DNA of 64,000 nt from JACVRW01 sp963764665 (lineage in GTDB: Bacteria > Actinomycetota > Thermoleophilia > Solirubrobacterales > Thermoleophilaceae), in contig CAVXTL010000021.1 in assembly GCA_963764665.1 (NCBI GenBank), positions 124,001 to 188,000 of the forward strand, read 5' to 3'. Below the pieces are notes generated by a model. It saw only the letters and a list, made by a program, of their open reading frames with translations. It ran no database searches and was not told the DNA's origin. Below, one piece after another: positions 25,959 through 34,700 of this stretch. The stretch's first letter is position 1, and every line of letters begins with the position of its first letter. Both the position numbers and the translations under genes were made by a program.

Positions 25959-27124
25959 CCGGTGAATCGCGACGGGCCCTGGCGGGGCTGGAGCAGCTGG
26001 GCGGCACACGCGCGGTATCTGAGCGCCACCGTCCTTGCCCGAGTCGCGTCCGTGAAGGTCACGTGCGCAGTGAGCCTGTGCCGGCCGGGGCCGGCGTTCA
26101 GCTGAATCCGGAAGGGGGAGCGCCTCACTGCCTTGACGCGCCTGCCGTCCAAGCGGAAGACCACTCGCTCGATCATGCGCCCGCGCACCGTGGCCCGGAA
26201 GCCGTCGGTGCAGGAGCTGCGTGAGCCGCGACGCACGGTCGCCCTGCCGTTGCGCGTGACCCGGTCTGCCCTGTTGGGGCCGCCGGGTCCCGCGCCGGGT
26301 CCCGCGCCGGTTCCGGTTCCGGGCCCAGCTCCGGCTCCGGTGCCGGGCGTGGTGCCGCCACCGGGCGTGGGGGTCGGGGTGGGCGTCGGGGTCGGCGTGG
26401 GCGTGGTGTTGGCGCCGCACCCGGCGGCGTTGAGGGTGTTGTTGTTCAGGGTGACCGCGCCGTTGCGGGCGAGTGCCCGCCCGAGCACGGTGGCTCCGCT
26501 GTTCAGCGAGATGCTCGTGAGCGCCATCAGGTTGCCCTGGAACGCCGTGCCGGTGCCGAGCGTGGCCGAGCTGCCGATCTGCCAGTAGACGTTGCACGGT
26601 GAGGCTCCGTTGACCAGGAGCACCGAGCTGGCCGACGCGGTGGTCAGCGTCGAGCCGATCTCGAAGACGAACTGCGCGTTCGGGTCGCCCTGGGCGTCGA
26701 GCGTGAGCTGCCCGGTGAGCTGTGCGGAGGTGTCGAACCCGTAGGCCCCCGCGACGAGCGTCAGGCCTCCGAGGTCGATGCCCGTCAGGTCGTCGGCCGG
26801 CGCAACGGGCTCCCCGGCGGCGACGTTGTAGGCGGTGGTCAGGTCGAGTTGCGCCTGAGCCGCGACGCCGTCGTTGGCATGAGTGGCTCCGTTGACGACG
26901 GCGGGAAGGCCGAAGCCCACCAGCGCGGTACCCGGGGAGACGCCGAGGTCTCCGTTGAGCACCGACGGGCCGGTGTTGGTGACGGTCGAGCCGCCGAGGA
27001 CCACGAATGAGCCTGTTGTGCCGAGATCGACCTGAGCCGCGGCGGGACCGGCATGGAAGGCGAATAGAACGGCGAGCAGAGCCGCGAGCGGCCCGATGCG
27101 CCTCAGATGGATGGGGCTGGACAT
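25955..27124 (-). CDS. DUF3494 ice-binding-like secreted protein with Thr-Pro linker and Ig-like tail
   Basis: 389 residues: signal peptide (1-30), a DUF3494 ice-binding-like beta-solenoid (about 32-235; GSFVVLGGSTVTNTGPSVLN, then AYNVAAGEPVAPADDL and LNNNTLNAAGCG), a (Thr-Pro)n linker at about 244-257, a Gly/Pro-rich linker, and a basic Ig-like domain ending in RYRAC. DUF3494 proteins bind ice in cold organisms but also act as adhesins in soil bacteria; a structural or adhesive role is as likely here. A GGGAGAGGA ribosome site precedes the ATG. It lies downstream of a cyclic-di-GMP-I-like leader, and the transpeptidase follows with a 4-base overlap. Confidence 0.9.
   Translation of the reverse strand: MSSPIHLRRIGPLAALLAVLFAFHAGPAAAQVDLGTTGSFVVLGGSTVTNTGPSVLNGDLGVSPGTALVGFGLPAVVNGATHANDGVAAQAQLDLTTAYNVAAGEPVAPADDLTGIDLGGLTLVAGAYGFDTSAQLTGQLTLDAQGDPNAQFVFEIGSTLTTASASSVLLVNGASPCNVYWQIGSSATLGTGTAFQGNLMALTSISLNSGATVLGRALARNGAVTLNNNTLNAAGCGANTTPTPTPTPTPTPTPGGGTTPGTGAGAGPGTGTGAGPGAGPGGPNRADRVTRNGRATVRRGSRSSCTDGFRATVRGRMIERVVFRLDGRRVKAVRRSPFRIQLNAGPGRHRLTAHVTFTDATRARTVALRYRACAAQLLQPRQGPSRFTG
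26362..26405. repeat. Hexamer microsatellite encoding the Thr-Pro linker
   Basis: About seven copies of a degenerate GGGGTC/GGGCGT hexamer on the plus strand encode alternating Thr-Pro on the minus strand. The unit length is a multiple of three, so copy change would alter linker length without a frameshift. Confidence 0.7.
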
Positions 27125-27213
27125 GACGTCCTCTCCCTATGTGACGAGCAGCCCCTGCGACGTTCCTATGGCGCCACGGACCGCATTGGCTGGGCGGCCG
27201 TGTGGATGTGGCA

Positions 27214-27290
27214 CTCCTTCGGTAGCCCGGCGCACTCCGGGCGGAGTTCCGTGGCTTTGCGGACCCGCCTCGCGACGAGGGTGCCTGTGT
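27214..27290 (-). ncRNA. Cyclic-di-GMP-I (GEMM-I) riboswitch candidate
   Basis: Read on the minus strand, this leader has the order expected of GEMM-I. A hairpin CCTCG-TCG-CGAGG (27284-27268 region) is followed by GGGTCCGCAAAGCCACGG (core GCAAAGCC at 27261-27254), a second hairpin ACTCC-GCCC-GGAGT, then GCGCCGGGCTACCGAAGG. GCAAAGCC-ACGG and GCCGGGYTACCG are the two most conserved blocks of that class. It ends about 90 bases before the ice-binding gene ATG, with no other gene in between. The 5' GGCAAACC block is imperfect (GGCACCC). It would tie a surface protein and wall enzyme to second-messenger level. The class comes from recall of the consensus, not a covariance search. Confidence 0.68.
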
Positions 27291-27310
27291 CGAGAAGATT
27301 CTCTGGTGTC

Positions 27311-28558
27311 TTAGCCCATCGCCACTTTGGGGCCGCGGCTTGAGCCGGAACCACCCAGGCGGACGGGAAGCGTCTTCAGCTGGTTCACGAAAGGAGACTC
27401 CACGTAGAGCGGCTCGCCCGCGAGCGCCATCACGGGGTACCGGGACAGGGTCTCCTCGAGCAGGATCTGCAGCTCCAGGCGCGCGAGCGCCGTGCCGAGA
27501 CAGAAGTGGCGCCCGCCGGCACCGAAGGCCTGGTGCTCGGGATTGCGGGTCACGTCGAAGGTGTCGGCGTCCTCGTAGCGCGACTCGTCCCGGTTCGAGG
27601 ACACGTACCACATAACCACCTTGTCGCCGGCGGCGATCTGCGCGCCGTTCAGCTCCGCGTCTCGTGTGGCGGTGCGCGCGAAGTGAGCGAACGCGGGGAA
27701 CATCCGCAGCGACTCCTCGACCGCGGCGGCCACGAGCGACGGGTCGTCGAGCAGCTTCTGGCGCTGCTCCGGGTTCTCGAGGAGCGCGCGCATGCCACTG
27801 CAGTAAGTCGCCTTGGTGCTGTCGTTTCCGGCGGCCACGAGCAGGAAGAAGCCCATGACGATCTCGTGCTCCTCGAGCCGCTCTCCGTCCACCTCGGCGT
27901 GGACCAGGACGCTCGTGAGATCGTCGGTCGGGTTCTCGCGGCGCTCCGCGATCAGCTTGCCGCAGCGCTCGAAGATCTCCGGCACGTCGCGCTGCATCAC
28001 GGACTCCACGCCCTCCGGGTTCAGGTCCGGATCCCCCGCGCCCAGGGTGGTGTTCATCAGCCGCGCCCAGACCTCGTCGTCCTCGGGGGGGATGCCCATG
28101 AAGCTGCCGATCACGCGCGAGACGACCGGCTGCGCAACGTCGGTAACGAGGTCGCACTCGTCGCGCCCCTCCAGCCGGTCGAGCACCCCCACGGTGATCT
28201 CCCGGATGGTCGGTTCGTGCTCGGCGATCCGCTTCGGCGTGAATCCGCGCTGGAAGAGAGCCTTGAGGCGGTCGTGCTTCGGCGGGTCCATTCCGATGAA
28301 CATCGCCTGCGTGAGCTCGAGCGGGATGATCGCGTCGCGCAGGGCGGTGATGCCGGTGGCCGACGAATAGGTCTGCCAGTCGCGGCTTACCGCGTGCACG
28401 TCGTCGGCCGTGGTCACCGACCAGTAGCCGGCCTCGTCGGGGTACTCGGAGATTCGCGGCGTCCAGTGCACCGGGCACTCCGAGCGCATTCGCTTGAAGA
28501 GCTCGTAGGGCGGACCGTCGACCCATTCCTCGCGCTCGGTCACGAGCACCTGGTCCAC
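27311..28558 (-). CDS. Cytochrome P450
   Basis: 415 residues from GTG. The heme-binding loop FGAGGRHFCLG is at 345-355 with ligand Cys353. The K-helix ExxR is EESLR, and the I-helix oxygen-activating motif reads VAAGNDSTK. The N-terminus has no membrane helix, so it is a soluble bacterial P450 that needs separate ferredoxin and reductase partners; neither is nearby. The overall type (PPKHDRLKALFQRGFTP; ARTATRDAELNGAQIAAGDKV) resembles the CYP125/142/124 sterol- and fatty-acid-hydroxylating relatives in actinobacteria. Substrate not assigned. It is divergent from the nitronate monooxygenase. Confidence 0.94.
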   Translation of the reverse strand: MDQVLVTEREEWVDGPPYELFKRMRSECPVHWTPRISEYPDEAGYWSVTTADDVHAVSRDWQTYSSATGITALRDAIIPLELTQAMFIGMDPPKHDRLKALFQRGFTPKRIAEHEPTIREITVGVLDRLEGRDECDLVTDVAQPVVSRVIGSFMGIPPEDDEVWARLMNTTLGAGDPDLNPEGVESVMQRDVPEIFERCGKLIAERRENPTDDLTSVLVHAEVDGERLEEHEIVMGFFLLVAAGNDSTKATYCSGMRALLENPEQRQKLLDDPSLVAAAVEESLRMFPAFAHFARTATRDAELNGAQIAAGDKVVMWYVSSNRDESRYEDADTFDVTRNPEHQAFGAGGRHFCLGTALARLELQILLEETLSRYPVMALAGEPLYVESPFVNQLKTLPVRLGGSGSSRGPKVAMG

Positions 28559-28664
28559 CGGCCTGGGATCGGCGTCCGAGCGCGGATCGATTTCGGGGCG
28601 CGAGGTCAGGACTCGACCCTATCCGGAGTGGCGGGCAGGCGCAAAGGGGGTAGCCTCGGAGCTC

Positions 28665-29708
28665 GTGCGCACGCGGGTCACCGAACTGCTCGGAGTGGAG
28701 CACCCGGTCCTCCAGGCGCCCATGGCCAGAGCGGCCACGCCGGAGCTGGCCGCCGCGGTCAGCGCGGCAGGCGGGCTGGGAGCCCTCGGCTCGGCGATGC
28801 TCGACGTGGACGAGCTGCGCGCCCAGGTGGCGGCGGTTCGCGCCGGCACCGACCGGCCGTTCCAGCTCAACTTCTTCTGCCACGAGCCGCCGCACCTGGA
28901 TGCTGCCGCGATCAGCGCTGCCAGGGCGGCGCTCGCGCCGCTGTACGCGGAGCTCGGCCTGGGCGAGCCGCCCGAGCCGTCCACGCCGCCGGTGGCCTTC
29001 GACGAGCAGCGGCTCGAGGCGCTGCTCGAGATCCACCCACCGGTCGTCAGCTTCCACTTCGGGCTGCCGGGCGGTGAGGCGCTCGCGGCCTGCCGTGAGG
29101 CCGGCATCACCGTGCTCGCGAGCGCCACCACGGTAGCCGAGGCACGCGATCTCGAGGAGCGCGGCGTGGACGCCGTGGTGGCTCAGGGGGCGGAGGCCGG
29201 CGGCCACCGCGGCAGCTATCTGGTGGACGGCGACGACGGTCCCGTCGGCACGCTGGCGCTCGTGCCGCAGGTGGTGGACGCGGTGTCCGTGCCGGTGGTG
29301 GCCGCGGGTGGCATCGCGGACGGCCGTGGGCTCGCCGCGGCGCTGGTGCTGGGAGCCGGCGCGGCTCAGGTGGGCACGGCGTTCTTGGTCTGCCCGGAGA
29401 GCGCCGCCCCGCCGCTCTATCGCGAGGCGCTGGGCGCCGCCGACGCCGAGCGCACCACGATCACGCGCGCATACTCTGGGCGGCCCGCACGCGTGATCCG
29501 CAATCGCGGCACCGAGGAGGTCTTGGAGCCGTTGCCCTACCCGGCGCAGCTGTCGCTCACCGCGGCGCTGTGGGGCGCAGGCGCCGATCCCGCGGACTTC
29601 CTCCCGCTGTTCGCCGGGCAGGGCGCGCTGCTCGCTCGCGCCGCCCCGGCCGCCGAGGTGGTCGCGGGCCTCGTGCGCGACGCGGAGCAAGCGCTCACCC
29701 GCGACTGA
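28665..29708 (+). CDS. Nitronate monooxygenase family FMN enzyme
   Basis: 347 residues from GTG; the (beta/alpha)8 fold of the 2-nitropropane dioxygenase/NMO family. It begins ELLGVEHPVLQAPMARAATPELAAAVSAAGGLG and has AQGAEAGGHRGSY, containing the conserved active-site His, then VVAAGGIADGRGLAAALVLGAGAAQVGTAFLV, the FMN phosphate-binding loops. Related enzymes oxidise alkyl nitronates or act as NADH-quinone reductases. It is divergent from the P450, with a gap of 106 bases that shows no clear operator. Confidence 0.9.
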   Translation: MRTRVTELLGVEHPVLQAPMARAATPELAAAVSAAGGLGALGSAMLDVDELRAQVAAVRAGTDRPFQLNFFCHEPPHLDAAAISAARAALAPLYAELGLGEPPEPSTPPVAFDEQRLEALLEIHPPVVSFHFGLPGGEALAACREAGITVLASATTVAEARDLEERGVDAVVAQGAEAGGHRGSYLVDGDDGPVGTLALVPQVVDAVSVPVVAAGGIADGRGLAAALVLGAGAAQVGTAFLVCPESAAPPLYREALGAADAERTTITRAYSGRPARVIRNRGTEEVLEPLPYPAQLSLTAALWGAGADPADFLPLFAGQGALLARAAPAAEVVAGLVRDAEQALTRD

Positions 29709-29739
29709 GCTGTTCCGACCTGCGCGGTACGGTGGCCGG

Positions 29740-31704
29740 ATGCGCCGCCTACCGCTACTCGTGACCCTGGCCATCGTCTCCACCGCCCTGGTGCTGCCCG
29801 CGGCAGCGGAGGCGGCCAGGTGCAACGGCGTGCCGAAGAAGGGCTGCCTGCTCCCGTTCCCCAACGACCACGCCCTGACCAAGCGCGACGCCAAGACCCC
29901 CACCGGCCGGCGCGTGGCCCTCGTCCGCTCGGCGATGCCGGCGAACACGAGCGGCGCGCGGATCGATCCGCGCGAGTGGAACCGCAACGACGGCTTCAGC
30001 CCGGGCCAGCCGATCACGGTGCACCTGCCGTTCGTGAGGACCCAGGCGCGGTTCCGGCGCTCGGGCATCGTGCCGGTGAACGACCTGGCCAGGTACCGCG
30101 GCCGCCGGCAGCCGCTGCTGTTGCTCGACGAGAAGACCGGCAGGCGCCAGATCGTGTGGGGCGAGCTGGACGCCGGCGACGCGAAGGCCGCCAGCCGTAA
30201 CGTCATCATCCATCCCGCGAAGAACCTGGTTCCGGGACGCCGCTACGTCGTGGTGCTCCGGAACCTCGGGCGCCGGGCGCCGCGCGGCCTCTGGCGCACC
30301 ACCTCCAAGGGTCTCCGCAAGGCGCTCAAGAAGGCGAAGGTCAGGCGCTCAAGCGTGTACCTCGCGTGGAACTTCACGGTTGCCAGCGACAGGTCGCTCA
30401 CGGCCCGCCTGCTGAAGATCCGCGCCGATGCCTTCAGGCAGCTGGGCGACACCAAGCTCGGCGACGGGATCATCCAGGGGAAGGCGCCCGCGTTCTCGAT
30501 CAGCTCGGTCGAGAGCTTCACGCCCGCCCAGGACCCGCTCATCGCGCGCAGGATCTCGGGCACGTTCACGGTTCCCTGCTACCTCGACAAGGCGGGGTGC
30601 CCGCCCGGCTCGCGCTACCACTACTCGAGTTCCAAGCGTGACGCGCTGCCCACCCAGATCCCGGGCAACGTCACGCAGGCGCCGTTCAAGTGCAACATCC
30701 CGCGCGCCGCGTTCTCCTCGCCGTCGCGCATCGCGCTGTACGGCCACGGCCTGCTCGGCACTCACCAGCAGATCGAGGAGATCAACATCCAGAACATGAG
30801 CGCGGAGCACGACTTCACGTTCTGCGCCACCGACTGGGCGGGGATGTCGAGCGCCGACGTGCCCAACGCGATCTCGATCCTCCAGAACATCTCGAAGTTC
30901 CCGTCGCTGGCCGACCGCCTCCAGCAGGGAGTCCTCAACACGCTCTACCTGGGGCGGCTGCTCGCGCACCCGCAGGGCTTCGCCGCCAACGCCGCCTTCC
31001 AGGGCGCGGGCGCCCAGAAGCTGCTCGACACGTCGCAGCTCTACTTCGACTCGAACTCGCAGGGAGCGATCCTGGGCGGCCTGGCCACCGCCGTGGCGCC
31101 CGACTGGCGGCGAGCCGTGCTGGGCGTGGCGACGATGAACTACGGGACGCTGCTGCCGCGCTCGGTCGACTTCGACACCTACAACGCCGTCTTCAAGCCC
31201 GCCTATCCCGACGGCGGCACCCGCCTGCTGATCGTGTCCCTCATTCAGATGCTCTGGGATCGCGGGGAGACCAACGGCTGGGCCCATCGCGTGACCACGC
31301 GGCCGCCGCGCGACACGCCGAGGCACACCGTGCTCCTGCATGTGGCGATCGGCGACCACCAGGTGGCCAACGCCATGTCCGACGTCGAGGCGCGATCGAT
31401 CGGCGCCCGCGCCTACCGGCCGGCGGTGGACCCCGGCCGCTCCACCGACAAGACGCCGCTGTTCGGGATCCCGAGTATCGGCAGCTTCCCCTTCAGGGGC
31501 TCGGCGATCGTGTACTGGGACGGCGGCCCCCAGACGCCGCCGGCGCCTGCCCTCAACATCCCGAACCGCGGCGGACTGGATTCACACGCCTTCCCGCGCA
31601 ACACCGTGGCGGCGCGCAGCCAGAAGTCGGCGTTCCTGTCGCCCAACAGCGCGGTGATCGACGTGTGCGGCGGCAACCCCTGCCGCACCGACAACTACAA
31701 GTGA
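29740..31704 (+). CDS. Secreted protein with alpha/beta-hydrolase-like C-terminal half
   Basis: 654 residues with a signal peptide (about 1-25, VLPAAAEAARC). I do not recognise a named family. The N-terminal half is Arg/Lys-rich and beta-strand-like (LARYRGRRQPLLLLDEKTG, VIIHPAKNLVPGRRYVVVLRNL), as in domains placed before bacterial lipases. The second half starts IALYGHGLLGTHQQIEE, which looks like an oxyanion-hole HG motif, then FDSNSQGAILGG as a possible nucleophile elbow with Ser in NSQG, and later HTVLLHVAIGDHQVAN with candidate acid and His. Secreted esterase or lipase activity is inference. It starts 31 bases after the NMO gene. Confidence 0.85.
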   Translation: MRRLPLLVTLAIVSTALVLPAAAEAARCNGVPKKGCLLPFPNDHALTKRDAKTPTGRRVALVRSAMPANTSGARIDPREWNRNDGFSPGQPITVHLPFVRTQARFRRSGIVPVNDLARYRGRRQPLLLLDEKTGRRQIVWGELDAGDAKAASRNVIIHPAKNLVPGRRYVVVLRNLGRRAPRGLWRTTSKGLRKALKKAKVRRSSVYLAWNFTVASDRSLTARLLKIRADAFRQLGDTKLGDGIIQGKAPAFSISSVESFTPAQDPLIARRISGTFTVPCYLDKAGCPPGSRYHYSSSKRDALPTQIPGNVTQAPFKCNIPRAAFSSPSRIALYGHGLLGTHQQIEEINIQNMSAEHDFTFCATDWAGMSSADVPNAISILQNISKFPSLADRLQQGVLNTLYLGRLLAHPQGFAANAAFQGAGAQKLLDTSQLYFDSNSQGAILGGLATAVAPDWRRAVLGVATMNYGTLLPRSVDFDTYNAVFKPAYPDGGTRLLIVSLIQMLWDRGETNGWAHRVTTRPPRDTPRHTVLLHVAIGDHQVANAMSDVEARSIGARAYRPAVDPGRSTDKTPLFGIPSIGSFPFRGSAIVYWDGGPQTPPAPALNIPNRGGLDSHAFPRNTVAARSQKSAFLSPNSAVIDVCGGNPCRTDNYK

Positions 31705-31754
31705 CGGGCGCGTAGCGCCACCCGCCGCAGTACGGGCACGGGGGGTGTCCGGAT

Positions 31755-34700
31755 GTGAAACGCTTGCGCCCCGCCGCCCCGAGGAGCCTGAAGATTCGAG
31801 GAAGAGCCCGCCGCCTCGCCGTAGCCGCGCTGATCGCGTGCCTGCTTGTCGCGGCGCCGGCGCTCGGCGCCTTCCCCGGAGCCAACCCGGACGAGAGCGT
31901 CCGGCTGGGCACGCCCAACGATCCCGACTTCGATTCCTGCGAGCCGGACAACGATGGCGGAGCCACCTGCTCGAACGTGTTCGACGAGGAGCTCGAGCGC
32001 TTCGGGTTCGCACCCAACGCCTCGCAGCTCACGGCGCTGTACAAGCCGCCGTTCGACGCTCACGTCACCCGCCTTCAGGCGCAGAACACCGCGGCGGGCC
32101 GCAACCCGCTCGGCCAGGTGTCGGGCGTGTCGGCCGACCGCGCCTGGAAGCGCTCCATCGGTCGGCCGGACGTGGAGATCGCGATCCTCGACACCGGGAT
32201 CCGCTGGAACAACACGCAGCTGCGCAAGAAGATCGCGCTCAACGAGGCCGAGCTGCCCACGCCGCAGACCACGGGCGGCGCGACGTGCGCGCAGGACGAC
32301 TGCAACAACGACGGCGCGTTCGACGTCGACGACTTCGCGAACGATCCGCGTGTGTCCGTGTCGGACGGCCACGCGGAGTCGGACTCGCTGCTCGACGCGA
32401 GCGACCTGATCGCCGCGTTCGACGGCGACGGCGACAACGACGGGAACGGCTACGTCGACGACATTGCCGGCTGGGACTTCTTCGACGACGACAACGACCC
32501 GTACGACGCCTCGAGCTATTCGAGCGCCTCCAACCACGGGTCGGGTCGAGCCGTCGAGGCCGGGTCGCAGACGAACGACGGCGCGGGCGGCACGGGCGTC
32601 TGCCCCCGCTGCCAGATCGTCCCGCTGCGCTCGTGGGACACCTTCGTGATGGACGTGAACAACTTCTCCCAGGCCGTCCTCTATGCCGCGGACAACAACA
32701 TCGAGGTCGTGGAGGGCGCGGTAGGAGGCCTGTTCAACTCGCGCTTCGGCCGGGCGGCGTTCAGGGAGGCCTACCGCAAGGGCGTCTTCCTCGCGATCGT
32801 CTCCTCGGACCTGAACACGGCGGACAACAACATCCCGACCGTCTACGACGAGGCGATGCAGGTGCAGGGCAGCGTGTCCGACGTGGAGGGGCTGGGTCAG
32901 AGCAGCGCCGAGATCGGCGCGTTCCTCGGTGACCTGGGGATCCCGACCTCGGCGCCCATCGGCACCTGGTTCCGGAACTCCGGCACCACCCAGTACGGCG
33001 GCCACGCTCACGTGGTCATGCCGGCGGTCACCGGATCGCAGGCCACCGGCCAGGCGGCGGGGGCGGCCGGGCTCGTGGCGTCGTTCGGACGCCAGAAGAC
33101 ACCCGGGGCGCCGCTCGAGCCGAACGAGATCAAGCAGCTGCTCACGCTCACCGCCGAGGACGTGGTGGCGCAGAACACCACCGGACTGGGAGTGGCCGAC
33201 CCCGCGCAGGTGGGCTGGGACCAGCACTTCGGCTACGGCCGCCCCGACCTCGGGCTCGCGCTCGAGCGGATCGACCAGGGCAAGATCCCGCCGCAGGCCC
33301 TCATCACGGGACCCGACTGGTTCGCGCCGCTCAACCTCGCTCGCCAGACCTCGGTTCAGATCAGTGGCCGGCTGTCCGCCAAGCGCGCGGCCGGCTACAC
33401 GTGGAAGCTCCAGTGGGCCCCGGGCATAGAGCCCGCCGAGGCCGACTTCCAGGACGTGGGCACGCAGAGCGCCTCGGCGCCCATCGACGGCGCGCTGGGC
33501 ACGATCAACCTCAACACCGTGCGCGCCGCGCTCGACGCGCGCACCGGGGGCGGCGCCACCACGGATCCCACGGCGCCCGCCAAGGGCCCGGGCGACAAGG
33601 ACCCGAACGAGCCCGCCTTCACCGTGCGCGTGGTGGTCACCGACACCGCGGGCAACCGCGGCGAGGACCGCAAGGTGCTGTTCGCCTATCGCGACACCAC
33701 CCTGCACGCGGGCTGGGCGCGGCACACCGGCACCGGGGGCGAGGCCTCGCAGCGGATGTTCGACCTGAACGGCGACAATCAGCTGGACATCGTGGAGGCC
33801 GACTCGAGCGGCGAGCTGAGCGTGCTGAAGGCCGACGGCACGCCGCTGGCGAGCTTCAACGGCGGCCAGCCGGTCCGGACGCTCACCTACGCGAACGTGC
33901 ACGCGGGCGCGCCCTCCTACGCACAGGTGGCGCCCCCACGCGAGGTGCTGCGCACGCCGGCGATCGGTGACGTGGACGGCGACCTCGAGCCCGAGATCGT
34001 GGACTCGGCGGGCGAGCACGTCTATGCCTGGAACGCCGACGGCAGCGTGGTCCCCGGGTTCCCGGTCCGGATCGACCCGGCCAGGTCGGCGCCCGCCCTG
34101 CGCACGCGCGAGAACCACATCAAGCGCGGCTTCATAGCCTCGCCCACACTCGGCGACCTCGTCGGCGGCCCCGCCCTCGAGATCGTGGTGCCGTCGCTCG
34201 ACCAGCACGTGTACGCCTGGAACGGCCAGGGCAACGCGCTCCCCGGCTTCCCGAGCAAGCTGAGGGATCCGGCGCTCGACGGGGCCGAGATCATCAACAC
34301 GGCAGCCCTCGGAAACATCGCGGGGGACGCGCGCCCCGAGATCGTCGTGCCCACGGCCGAGTTCGACCCCGATCCCACGGCGCCGGGCACGCCGTCGGGT
34401 CCGCTCGACCTGGCCGGCACGATCCGCGGCGGCGTGACGAACATCCTGGCGAACGCCCTGGGCGGGAGCGGACGCACGTACGCGCTGGGCGCGAACGGCG
34501 CGGTCCTGCCCGGCTGGCCGATCAAGCCGAACGGCGCCGTGCCGGACGCGCTTCCGCTGGTCGGGCCCGGGGTGGACCACGTGCTGGCCAACGTGGACGC
34601 CGATCCTCTGCTCGAGGTGATCGGGAACGTGGCCACCGGTGACGTGGAGGCCCACAACGGCGACGGGTCGGCCGTCACGACCTACGACGCCTCGCCCGCC

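Noticed and set aside
25959..30209. Very long upstream extension of the L,D-transpeptidase frame
   Set aside because: It runs antisense through nitronate monooxygenase and across P450 with low-complexity translation; the real start has a signal peptide at 25958.
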